Shown here: positions 1-7,820 of the stretch, piece after piece | Layout: every line of letters starts with the position of its first letter | Numbering within the stretch: position 1 is the first letter of the stretch | Source: an uncultured Lentisphaeraceae bacterium | Lineage (GTDB): Bacteria; Verrucomicrobiota; Kiritimatiellia; RFP12; DVOR01 | DNA length: 16,529 bases | NCBI GenBank assembly: GCA_937892925.1 | Contig: CALBHX010000049.1 | Location: 1 to 16,529 of the forward strand | Direction of reading: 5' to 3' | Notes under the pieces: generated by a model | The model's database searches: none | What the model saw: only the letters and a program-made list of their open reading frames with translations | What the model was told of the DNA's origin: nothing | Made by a program: the position numbers and the translations under genes

Positions 1-176
1 ATCGCATTATCACCCCGAGGTGATTGGAGAATGCCTTCCGATGCAGCCTTTTCTTTGTAACCCCCTATTCCGATGTATATCGCAAAATACACGCGTGTCG
101 GATTATAAACCGCCCCCTTGCATTCCTCAATCCGATATATTACCATCCTCAATCAATGACACAAGCCCCCTTTTAT

Positions 177-180
177 GGAG
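177..180 (+). promoter_or_regulatory. Ribosome binding site deciding the beta-galactosidase start
   Basis: GGAG lies 6 nt before the ATG at 187. It overlaps the alternative in-frame ATG at 175, which has no purine-rich site of its own upstream. This favours the 187 start and places the hydrophobic signal segment at the very N-terminus. Confidence 0.7.
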
Positions 181-186
181 AAAACA

Positions 187-3100
187 ATGAATAGAATCGG
201 CTTCTTTATCGGGTTATGTTGCGTGGCTACAACCGGTTTTGCAGTTCATGGATTCGGAACGGCTGACGCGCCAACAGGGCTGGAATGGGAACAGGAACAA
301 AACCTTTCCTACAACAAAGAGCCTGCACGCGCGTGGGCATTTAGCTTCACAGAAGAAGCCAGTGCCAAACAGATCCTGCCGCAGTTTAGCTCTCGATGGC
401 AAAGTCTAGATAGTAAAACGGAGTGGAAGTTTAAGTGGAGTAAAGATCCTGCCTCTCGTCCTATCGGGTTTCAAAATCCAGACTATGACGTTTCCGGATG
501 GGAAACAATTGTTGTTCCAGCGTCTTGGCAAACCATAGGGGCAGATCCGGCACAGCGTAAAGGTTGGGGAACAGCGCTATACGCCAATCAGCCCTATCCT
601 TTTGCAAGAGATTGGCCACGTGTCATGACTACGCCACCCAAACACTATACAAACTATGAAGCTCGGAATCCCGTTGGCAGTTATCGCAGAACTTTTACTA
701 TCCCAGATGCATGGCGCAAGGAAGAGGTCTACATCCAATTCGACGGCGTTGATTCATTCTTCTATCTTTGGATCAACGGCAGGTATATAGGTTTTTCTAA
801 AGATTCGCGAGATCCCGCAGCATTTCGTATCACCCCATATCTTTGTCATGGTGAAAATGTAGTAGCTGTGGAGGTCTACCGATATAGCGATGGTGCCTAC
901 CTGGAATGCCAGGATATGACACGCCTTTCCGGAATTTTCCGCACAGTTCAGTTATATGCCGTACCACAAGTACATATCCGCGACTTTTTTGTTCAAACGA
1001 ATCCATTGGATTGGAACAAAATGAATGGGCGGTGGGAAGTAACCATTGACGTTGAATTACAAAATCTCCGTGCAGCCAATTTGCCCGCTGAAGCGAAACT
1101 TTCTGCAAAAGTTTTTGATGCCGCTGGGAATGAGGTAAAGCCTGTAAAACCCGCCGATTTCCCCTGGGATGGCATCTCAGAAAAAGTTTTCAATATCACC
1201 GGACAAACTTCATGGAAAACCGGACTAAAGCTGCGTTTCGATACGCCGCTCCTTTGGTCTGCAGAATGCCCTAATCTCTATACGTTGATATTGGAATTAC
1301 GTGACGAGAAAAATACCTTGATTGAAGTTGTTCCGTCGCAGCTCGGTTTTCGAAAAGTCGAAGTCGCAGCACACAACGGTCAAGCCGAAAAACGCTTCTG
1401 GGTTAATGGGCAAAAGATTAAACTGAAAGGTGTAAATCGTCATGAAGCAGACCCTTGGACCGGACATACCGTTTCAGAAAAAGCTGTAGAAGACGAAATT
1501 CGGCTCATGAAGGCGGCTAGCATTAATCACGTTCGGTGTTCCCACTATCCGGCCGCCCCTTATTTCTATTACTTGTGCAATAAATATGGCATCTACGTGG
1601 AAGATGAAGCCAATATTGAATCTCACGGGTATTATTATGGAAAGGAATCCCTGTCACACCCCGTTGAATGGTTAGATGCGCACGTAGATCGTATCATGGC
1701 TATGGTCGAACGCAACAAGAATCAACCTTGTGTTGTTATTTGGTCACTTGGGAATGAAGCTGGGCCTGGGCGTAACTTTGCCATTGCCGAGCGGACACTC
1801 AAAGCGAGAGACATTTCACGCCCTACGCACTATGAACGTAATAATGCGATTGTAGATATGGGTTCTAATCAATATCCTTCTGTCGGCTGGGTGGAGTGGA
1901 AAGCCAAACAAACCAAAGACACAAAGCCATTTTATATCTCTGAATATGCCCACAACATGATGAACGCCTTGGGGAACTTCGCTGATTATCAATGTGCGAT
2001 TGAAAGTTCCGATGTAATCCTCGGTGGCGCGATCTGGGACTGGGTTGATCAGGCTTTATGGTACGATTCGCCCATTTCAGGCAAACGCATTTTGGCCTAT
2101 GGTGGAGACTGGGGTGATCATCCAAACTCCGGGCAATTTGTTTGTAACGGCACAATCCTTGCCGGCCGTATCCCCGAACCTGGGTACTACGAAGTCGCCC
2201 ATGTTTACCAAAACATCAAAGCGACACTTACAAGTGGTAAAATCACCATTCGTAACAAAAATTATTTTCGGCCTTTGAACTACGTAACTGCCCGCTGGAC
2301 GCTTTACAAAAATGGTCGTGCTACGGAACAAGTCGGTTACTTTGACGTGGCAGATATCCAACCGCAACAGACTAAAACGTTTGAGCTTCCAATAAACGTT
2401 CCACGAACATACGATGGGTATGCACTTCGTATAGAGTTTCTTCTCAAAAAGGCAGAGAGACTGCTCGAAGAAGGTACCGTCGTTGCTTCCGATCAATTTT
2501 CACTTCAACAACAGCGGGCATTGCCACCTGTCATTAAACAGGGTACCGCAGCAGTCACTATCCATGATAAAGATCATGCTCTTGAGCTGATCGGCACAAA
2601 CTTTGTCGCCACATTTGGTAAAGATACGGGATTGCTCACTCAGTATACATTAAATGGAAAGGCACTCATGCGCCGCCCCATGACTGTAGATGCGTTCAGA
2701 TGCCCTTCTTCCAATGAAGTGAACAAAGGAAATGAGTGGGCACAACAGGGATTGCGCGAACTTGTTCCTATCCAGGCAAAAATATCAAACATACAAACCG
2801 ATGCCAATGGCATTGTTTCGTTCAACAGCTCAGTTACCGTACGTGGGCGACAATTAGAGCAATTACGTACATTTGATGGTGACGGCGCAACCACATTTGT
2901 CAAACTTTCAACTCCAGTAACCAACCGTAATACACACTTTATCGTTAATGCGGCTTGGCGTGTTTACCCAGACGGAACAATCACGCTGCAATCCGTTATT
3001 CTGCCACGTGGGCGTATTATTGAATTAGGCCGATTAGGTTACTCCTTTGACCTCATTCCAGCACTAGATCAGGTTGTATATAACGCCAGAGGTCCTTTTG

Positions 3101-3978
3101 AAAACTACCCAGATCGAAAAACAGGGTCTTTCCCTGGCGTATATACCGACAGTGTTCGTAACATGGTTGTCAAATATGCACGCCCCAATGATATGGGAAA
3201 TAGAGAAGAGGCCATATGGGTAAATCTTAAAGACAAATCTGGCCGCCATGGATTCACGGTAACAGCCCTGAATGCGGAGACTTTTGCATTCTCGGCATTA
3301 CCCTACACTGCAACAGAGTTGTGCCTAACTAAGCACTGGGCGGAATTGCCTGAACCTGGACAAAAAACAATCCTCACCGTGCTAGCCGTCAATCGAGGAT
3401 TGGGTGGCGCTTCTTGTGGCCCTGGACCGTTAAACCGTGATATTCCTCGTACGGATAAAGGTTATCGCCTAAATCTGGCCATCCGCCCGAACACATCAGA
3501 AAACACAGAAATCAGCCCAACACGCGAACGTCCGGTAGTGTTGGATGAGACGATGCCCCCCCCCCAAGAAACCTTCAAGGTCGTAGAGTGTTCTTCACAA
3601 GAACCTGGTGCTGAGGGTTCAAAAGTCTGCGATGGCGATCCTATGACCCTTTGGCACTCCCAGTATGGTGTTACCTTAGGAAAATATCCTCACAGTGTAA
3701 CACTTGATCTAGGGAAACCAAGAACTTTGAAAGGAATTGTTTGTCTTGGACGGCAAGAAGGAGTAAATGGACGGATAAAAGACTTCCGAATCGAAGTTTC
3801 GTCCGATCGTAAAACATGGACGATCGTCCATGAAGGGCAATTACAAGACTCTGCTGACCCTCAAACGATTCGTTTTGCAACCGCGCAAAATAATATTCGT
3901 TACCTTCGTTTTATCGGACTCAGCGAACAACGAGGACAAGAGTTCGCTTCTATGGCAGAAATTTCCATCATTGAGTGA
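187..3978 (+). CDS. lacZ: Secreted LacZ-type beta-galactosidase (GH2) with C-terminal F5/8 type C (discoidin) domain
   Basis: Hydrolyses terminal beta-galactosides, probably outside the cytoplasm. The 1263-residue product starts with a signal-peptide-like stretch (about residues 1-20, FFIGLCCVATTGFA). It then has the GH2 sugar-binding domain (about 35-255), an Ig-like domain, a TIM barrel (about 400-690), a linker domain, the Bgal small-chain domain (about 815-1095, with ARGPFENYPDR) and a discoidin domain from about 1126. Catalytic residues are visible: acid/base E524 in WSLGNEAGPG and nucleophile E586 in ISEYAHNM. NRHEADPWTGH, VRCSHYP and DEANIESHG align with E. coli LacZ. An ATG at 175 is also in frame, but GGAG at 177-180 lies 6 nt before the ATG at 187, so 187 is preferred. 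A C10 tract at 3556-3565 sits in the linker before the discoidin domain. The gene stands alone on this strand and has its own terminator. Family assignment is secure; galactose specificity is likely from the LacZ-like motifs but untested. Confidence 0.93.
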   Translation: MNRIGFFIGLCCVATTGFAVHGFGTADAPTGLEWEQEQNLSYNKEPARAWAFSFTEEASAKQILPQFSSRWQSLDSKTEWKFKWSKDPASRPIGFQNPDYDVSGWETIVVPASWQTIGADPAQRKGWGTALYANQPYPFARDWPRVMTTPPKHYTNYEARNPVGSYRRTFTIPDAWRKEEVYIQFDGVDSFFYLWINGRYIGFSKDSRDPAAFRITPYLCHGENVVAVEVYRYSDGAYLECQDMTRLSGIFRTVQLYAVPQVHIRDFFVQTNPLDWNKMNGRWEVTIDVELQNLRAANLPAEAKLSAKVFDAAGNEVKPVKPADFPWDGISEKVFNITGQTSWKTGLKLRFDTPLLWSAECPNLYTLILELRDEKNTLIEVVPSQLGFRKVEVAAHNGQAEKRFWVNGQKIKLKGVNRHEADPWTGHTVSEKAVEDEIRLMKAASINHVRCSHYPAAPYFYYLCNKYGIYVEDEANIESHGYYYGKESLSHPVEWLDAHVDRIMAMVERNKNQPCVVIWSLGNEAGPGRNFAIAERTLKARDISRPTHYERNNAIVDMGSNQYPSVGWVEWKAKQTKDTKPFYISEYAHNMMNALGNFADYQCAIESSDVILGGAIWDWVDQALWYDSPISGKRILAYGGDWGDHPNSGQFVCNGTILAGRIPEPGYYEVAHVYQNIKATLTSGKITIRNKNYFRPLNYVTARWTLYKNGRATEQVGYFDVADIQPQQTKTFELPINVPRTYDGYALRIEFLLKKAERLLEEGTVVASDQFSLQQQRALPPVIKQGTAAVTIHDKDHALELIGTNFVATFGKDTGLLTQYTLNGKALMRRPMTVDAFRCPSSNEVNKGNEWAQQGLRELVPIQAKISNIQTDANGIVSFNSSVTVRGRQLEQLRTFDGDGATTFVKLSTPVTNRNTHFIVNAAWRVYPDGTITLQSVILPRGRIIELGRLGYSFDLIPALDQVVYNARGPFENYPDRKTGSFPGVYTDSVRNMVVKYARPNDMGNREEAIWVNLKDKSGRHGFTVTALNAETFAFSALPYTATELCLTKHWAELPEPGQKTILTVLAVNRGLGGASCGPGPLNRDIPRTDKGYRLNLAIRPNTSENTEISPTRERPVVLDETMPPPQETFKVVECSSQEPGAEGSKVCDGDPMTLWHSQYGVTLGKYPHSVTLDLGKPRTLKGIVCLGRQEGVNGRIKDFRIEVSSDRKTWTIVHEGQLQDSADPQTIRFATAQNNIRYLRFIGLSEQRGQEFASMAEISIIE

Positions 3979-4008
3979 TTACTAACCCTCTTCAAGTTAC
4001 TCTTCCCC

Positions 4009-4043
4009 TCTGGGCATCATATCTATGATGCCCAGATTTTTCT
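4009..4043 (+). terminator. Rho-independent terminator of the beta-galactosidase gene
   Basis: A perfect 12-bp stem (4009-4020 with 4025-4036) closes on a 4-nt loop ATCT and is followed by TTTTTCT. It starts 30 bp after the stop codon. Confidence 0.92.
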
Positions 4044-4265
4044 ATTCTATTTATTTTTAGTATCTCCTTCTTACTGCATCGCGTTAAAAGCATTACAACT
4101 TTTATCGATAACATATATCAAGATCAAGTTCTGACCAAGATGAACAATAACAGACTAACGCTATCGTTCAACCCCTAGTCGCTATCGAATTGTTCTAGTT
4201 GCCACACAAACATGAGTGCGCGGAACATAAGAGCACAATAATACACATCCCGTAGTAATGTAAAA

Positions 4266-4298
4266 TAAAAAACTGCAACCGGGGAAACCGTTTGCAGT
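4266..4298 (-). terminator. Terminator of tRNA-Tyr
   Basis: Read on the minus strand, ACTGCAA (4298-4292) pairs with TTGCAGT (4278-4272). One mismatch and three more G-C pairs extend the stem, the loop is 5 nt, and six T residues follow. It begins a few bases after the encoded CCA of the tRNA. Confidence 0.85.
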
Positions 4299-4302
4299 AA
4301 GA

Positions 4303-4387
4303 TGGTGGTGGGTCTACGATTCGAACGTAGGAAGGCAAAGCCAGCGGATTTACAGTCCGCCCCAGTTGGCCACTTTGGTAACCCACC
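4303..4387 (-). tRNA. tRNA-Tyr, anticodon GTA
   Basis: On the minus strand the acceptor arms GGTGGGT (4387-4381) and ACCCACC (4313-4307) pair perfectly, followed by discriminator A and an encoded CCA (4305-4303). The anticodon stem is GCGGA/TCCGC with loop CTGTAAA, so the anticodon GTA lies at 4353-4351. The T arm contains GTTCGAAT. An extended variable arm (around GCTGGCTTTGCC) makes this a class II tRNA, as expected for bacterial tRNA-Tyr. It is monocistronic, with its own promoter and terminator. Confidence 0.96.
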
Positions 4388-4407
4388 AAGCGTGAAATAC
4401 GAGTCAT

Positions 4408-4436
4408 ATTGTATCATAAGATTATCTAGAACACAA
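4408..4436 (-). promoter_or_regulatory. Predicted sigma-70 promoter of tRNA-Tyr
   Basis: On the minus strand, TTGTGT (4436-4431) and TACAAT (4413-4408) are separated by exactly 17 nt. The -10 matches consensus in 5 of 6 positions. Transcription would start about 14 nt before the mature 5' end. Confidence 0.65.
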
Positions 4437-4508
4437 GCGTTTTATAAAAAAACTTATACTTAAAAATCGGATCGTGAAATGACACATACCTCAAGTAGAA
4501 AGACACTT

Positions 4509-4571
4509 CCTGAAGCCGTCGCCCCGAGTTCAGGAGAAAACCGGGGCGGCTTTAAGGTAATGTCGGGGCGA
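4509..4571. other. GC-rich region with mutually exclusive helices, possible structured RNA
   Basis: Three alternative pairings share sequence. Helix A is CCTGAA (4509-4514) with TTCAGG (4529-4534). Helix B is AAGCCG plus CCCCG (4513-4518 and 4522-4526) with CGGGG plus CGGCTT (4542-4552). Helix C is TCGCCCCGA (4519-4527) with TCGGGGCGA (4563-4571), 9 bp perfect. A and C are each incompatible with B. The region is far richer in GC than its flanks. I do not recognise an RNA family, and neither strand has a gene immediately downstream, so a stand-alone small RNA or a protein-binding locus are both open. Confidence 0.35.
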
Positions 4572-4573
4572 GG

Positions 4574-4638
4574 ACAAAAACGTATGTACACCCACCGAAA
4601 CTTCACGTATATTTCCTGCTCCACCTACAAAAACGTAT
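4574..4638. repeat. Pair of 12-bp direct repeats, 53 bp apart
   Basis: ACAAAAACGTAT occurs at 4574-4585 and again at 4627-4638. The 53-bp offset is close to five helical turns. Both copies lie between the structured GC-rich block and the terminator of the minus-strand operon. Confidence 0.6.
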
Positions 4639-4665
4639 AACCTTGTAACGTTTAAAGAGATAGTA

Positions 4666-4698
4666 AACAAAAACCCCCGTCGATAATTCAACGGGGGT
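4666..4698 (-). terminator. Terminator of the transporter-to-GH2 operon
   Basis: On the minus strand, ACCCCCGT (4698-4691) pairs with ACGGGGGT (4680-4673) across a 10-nt loop and is followed by TTTTGTTT. It starts 22 bp after the stop codon of the GH2 gene. Confidence 0.9.
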
Positions 4699-4720
4699 AA
4701 TCTGATTACCACTCACATTC

Positions 4721-7700
4721 CTATTCTTCAACATTTGGCAACAAAACGACACGATCAATCATTACATTTGGTCCGGTTACTTTTTCGATATTTAGCTGCA
4801 ATTTGCCATCCAGAAAATCCTCCATATCAACAGGAAGATTCAACCAGTACGAACCGTCTGGATTACCTGGACCTTTTGCATGAGGAGGGATCTCAAACGA
4901 ACGATTTCCATCAAACGTTCCACGAGCAGTACGTCCATTTTTATTCGGGTCGCGGAATCGAACAAGCAACCGTCCACGAATATTAGTACATCCCGTAAGC
5001 GTTAAGGTTAAAGAATCCCCTACCCAATACCTGCCATCTTTATCTGCCCACGTACGCAAATCTTTTCCTGTAAGTGTATATGTACCTGCAGAAAGTTCCG
5101 CACGATCGCGTTGTTTAGCCCACGATACGTTCCGATTTTGCTGGGTGAGCAATGCCGCACACTCGAAATACGCAACGGCCTTTGCATATTGAACCGGACG
5201 CGGAGGCAACTCCGATCGAGCATCATAAAACAACGATTGAAAAGACTGCAACTCAATGGTACCCTTGGGATCAAATGCATCAGAAGCGACATACTCCAAC
5301 AGAGAGCGGCGCAACTGACGCGTTTCAGGACGAGAATCCGAAAGATTAATCCCGGAAACCAACACTCGCGCCTGTCCCAGGCGTAGTTCAAAAAGGATTG
5401 CCGCCAAGGCAGGTTTATGAAAATCAACAATCGGCATCGCCAACGGAACAAAAGCCTCATCTGCACCTGTAATATGAAATGTCTTGGCACTGTTCACAAG
5501 GTGTTTCCACTGCCAATCCTGCCAATCTTCCGTTGGGAACAGGGCAAATGCCGGGCTTGTGTTCTGCACTACCATGCCAAGCGTAGAGTTGCGTTGTCCA
5601 GGGAACCATGTGGTGCTCCAATAAACCGGCCGAAAGGCCGAGGGGATCACCGCCTTTGGGTTAGCACAGCCCGAAGCATCAAACAGAACGCGCTTTCCCG
5701 CAGCAATAGCCGCCCGAGCTTCACTTAAACTATCTGTAAAAACAATTCCATCTGGTACATCAGCACAAACACTGGCAGGATAAACCCATAACGGCCACGC
5801 ATTGTCTCCAAAGGTAAAAACATGTTTGGCAGGAGTTGATATGTTGGCAAGAGGAATAGAAACTTGTCCAACTTGGCGCACTTCACCAATGGGTACATTT
5901 ACCTTTACAGTTCCCCGTTTACCAGCGAACGCCCACGGGATTTCCCCTATAAGCGGCGCCGCGCCATAGTTATGAATCACAAGTTTGACAATGAGGGTTT
6001 CATCTGCCTTCCACGTATACTTAGCAAAACGCGCCAAACACACGGTTGGAGCGAAATACGTACTCACCGGAATCATTTCTTCTGCACCCGGTTTACGATC
6101 ATAAAAAGAGTCAAACCAACCGATTAAGGCCTCGCCCTGCCCAGAATAGTCTTGAATACCAAGCAATTGTAACCCAGCACACGAAGGTGTACGGAGAAAG
6201 CTCTCGATTTCGTCCTTATACATCAATAGACACGTTTTCAGTGAAGCACGGGCATACGCGTGGTTAAAACGCAAAACACCTGCCGCCACACTCGCATCGC
6301 GCAATTGCTCCAAATTCCACGCCCGAAGCAATCCAGTGTATTTCGGCAACTCTCGTTCAAACTCCGGGAAGACCGGCCACTGCCCAATCTCATGTGCCAC
6401 GGTCGGCAATTTCGTTTTAGAATAAACATCTTCATAATCCCAATCGGTTCCCTCCCGACGACGTTCACGCACCATACCAACACCGGGATAATTATGCGTT
6501 ACAATGAAATCATCCCCAACTGATATCTTTCTAGCGGAGGAAGCTGCATAAAGATGACGGCTATCATATTCCTTGCATTCCTTCATCCAACGCCCCAATA
6601 ACGTAAAATCCGAACTACCCAATTCATTCCCCACACTGAGTGAATAAAACGAAGGGGCATTACCATAAGCATCTAAAATTCGGAAGAGTTCATTACGAAC
6701 GAACGTATCGACTTCTACCGAACCACGCCCAAGCCCCTTAAGATACGCATAATCCCGCACCATCCATCCATCAATCCAAAGGACTTCTGGAGAAATCAGT
6801 ATGCCTAATTCATCCGCAGCATCAAATGCAGCCTGCGGTGTTGCCCACGTATGGCAACGGATCTGATTGACCCCCTCAGCCTTCAGCTTGGAAAAAATAC
6901 ACAGCCATGTGGCTTTATCCATAGCAGGATAACCCGTCAATGGGAAGTGGCAGTTGTCTGTATTCCCACGAACAAAAAATGGGGTTCCGTTCATGTAAAC
7001 ACGGTTACCCCTGCACTCAAATGAACGGAACCCAAAACGGACCTCATGCTTCAACCCCTGCCACTCCAATCGAAGCACATAGAGTTGTGGATCGAATTCA
7101 CTCCATGGTTTAGCCCCTGGAACCCGTAAGTTCAAACTGTCTACACCATCTGCAAGACGGACAGCTTTCACCCCCGCTACGGCGGCCTTAACGTGCCCTG
7201 GGTCTATATTCACCGGAAGCTGCACACGTACCGTCTCTCCAAACGGAGCAAAAACCCGTACCCGCCGAAGTGGATTCATCGGGCGCAACTCAATTTTACC
7301 AATTACTCCATTCCAGCGCGTCTGCATGGAATCCCCGTAACTATGGCTTTTTTCTCCAATCGGGTGAATCTGCCGATTATCGATCAGCACTGTAAGCGTA
7401 TGCTCACCAGGCTTTAGCAATGCAGCAGAAAGCGTGTAACAATGAGGCGTAGCCAACGAATCACATGAACCCAATACCTGTCCATCGAGGCTTACTTCAC
7501 TCTTCCACATGACACGCTCCATAAAGAGCTCATAATCCCCCGTCATGTCCGGCGTGACCGTAAAGGTTTTGGTATAAACTGCCTGCCCAACATACTGATG
7601 ACGCGGAGTCAAGGCACCATACACCGCCTTTTCTGCAGCAGGGCCAAGTTTCGCATCACTCAATGTTCCGGGCAGTGTTACTGCTGCGGTTGTTCCATCT

Positions 7701-7804
7701 TCCAACTTCACCTGCCAGGCCCCAGATAGATTTAACGTTGGGGCAGCCATACACAACACTTCCATCAACCCAAATGCTGCACTCAACAACATTGTCCGCA
7801 TCAT
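4721..7804 (-). CDS. Secreted GH2-type beta-glycosidase, specificity unknown
   Basis: A 1027-residue glycosidase with an N-terminal signal-like segment (about 1-21, ending CMAAP). It has a GH2 jelly-roll domain (about 25-175), an Ig-like domain, and a TIM barrel in which YMNGTPFFVRG and VNQIRCHTW open the barrel. Acid/base E394 sits in SVGNELG and nucleophile E472 in VAHEIGQWPVFPEF. After the barrel come an Ig-like segment (about 590-680) and a region resembling the glutamine-amidotransferase-like fold seen in other GH2 enzymes (about 695-870, ending VLVSGINLSDSRPETRQLRR). A C-terminal beta-rich domain (about 930-1025) may bind carbohydrate. The NRHE signature of LacZ is absent, so I give no substrate. 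AAGGAGG at 7820-7814 lies 9 nt before the start and overlaps the stop of the prolyl isomerase gene. It is the last gene of the operon. Confidence 0.88.
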   Translation of the reverse strand: MMRTMLLSAAFGLMEVLCMAAPTLNLSGAWQVKLEDGTTAAVTLPGTLSDAKLGPAAEKAVYGALTPRHQYVGQAVYTKTFTVTPDMTGDYELFMERVMWKSEVSLDGQVLGSCDSLATPHCYTLSAALLKPGEHTLTVLIDNRQIHPIGEKSHSYGDSMQTRWNGVIGKIELRPMNPLRRVRVFAPFGETVRVQLPVNIDPGHVKAAVAGVKAVRLADGVDSLNLRVPGAKPWSEFDPQLYVLRLEWQGLKHEVRFGFRSFECRGNRVYMNGTPFFVRGNTDNCHFPLTGYPAMDKATWLCIFSKLKAEGVNQIRCHTWATPQAAFDAADELGILISPEVLWIDGWMVRDYAYLKGLGRGSVEVDTFVRNELFRILDAYGNAPSFYSLSVGNELGSSDFTLLGRWMKECKEYDSRHLYAASSARKISVGDDFIVTHNYPGVGMVRERRREGTDWDYEDVYSKTKLPTVAHEIGQWPVFPEFERELPKYTGLLRAWNLEQLRDASVAAGVLRFNHAYARASLKTCLLMYKDEIESFLRTPSCAGLQLLGIQDYSGQGEALIGWFDSFYDRKPGAEEMIPVSTYFAPTVCLARFAKYTWKADETLIVKLVIHNYGAAPLIGEIPWAFAGKRGTVKVNVPIGEVRQVGQVSIPLANISTPAKHVFTFGDNAWPLWVYPASVCADVPDGIVFTDSLSEARAAIAAGKRVLFDASGCANPKAVIPSAFRPVYWSTTWFPGQRNSTLGMVVQNTSPAFALFPTEDWQDWQWKHLVNSAKTFHITGADEAFVPLAMPIVDFHKPALAAILFELRLGQARVLVSGINLSDSRPETRQLRRSLLEYVASDAFDPKGTIELQSFQSLFYDARSELPPRPVQYAKAVAYFECAALLTQQNRNVSWAKQRDRAELSAGTYTLTGKDLRTWADKDGRYWVGDSLTLTLTGCTNIRGRLLVRFRDPNKNGRTARGTFDGNRSFEIPPHAKGPGNPDGSYWLNLPVDMEDFLDGKLQLNIEKVTGPNVMIDRVVLLPNVEE

Positions 7805-7813
7805 CGGTTATTT

Positions 7814-7820
7814 CCTCCTT
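7814..7820 (-). promoter_or_regulatory. Strong ribosome binding site of the second GH2 gene
   Basis: AAGGAGG on the minus strand is 9 nt before the first of two adjacent ATG codons (7804 and 7801). It touches the TAA stop of the upstream gene (7822-7820), so terminating ribosomes would be in place to reinitiate. Confidence 0.75.

Larger units (their letters stand above)
3979..4302. other. Intergenic stretch between the beta-galactosidase and tRNA-Tyr
   Basis: Beyond the two terminators (4009-4043 on + and 4266-4298 on -), the 220 bp from 4044 to 4265 show no credible reading frame, tRNA or strong hairpin. Short frames on the minus strand here have no ribosome binding site and run through the tRNA gene. 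Confidence 0.6.
4388..4668. other. Non-coding stretch between tRNA-Tyr and the operon terminator
   Basis: It holds the tRNA promoter, the alternating helices at 4509-4571 and the 12-bp direct repeats described separately. A 60-codon minus-strand frame crosses the terminator and has no ribosome binding site, so I do not treat it as a gene. Confidence 0.55.

Noticed and set aside
9..24. ATCACC-CCGA-GGTGAT hairpin near the window start as a terminator
   Set aside because: The stem is only 6 bp and no T tract follows on either strand; the upstream gene lies outside the window.
70..142. Repeated CCGATrTAT words before the beta-galactosidase as a regulator site
   Set aside because: The copies are imperfect and AT-rich, and no convincing -35/-10 pair could be placed to relate them to a promoter.
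2077..2496. 139-codon minus-strand frame inside the beta-galactosidase gene
   Set aside because: It is antisense to a conserved GH2 domain, with no ribosome binding site or recognisable motif.
4440..4660. Possible tmRNA, 6S, SRP or RNase P RNA in the structured stretch
   Set aside because: None of the hallmark sequences is present: no tRNA-like ends or tag frame, no GGAAGCAGCC-type SRP loop, no RNase P core motif. Only the alternative helices remain, so it is reported as unassigned.
4530..4712. 60-codon minus-strand reading frame
   Set aside because: It runs through the operon terminator hairpin, has no ribosome binding site and no recognisable protein character.
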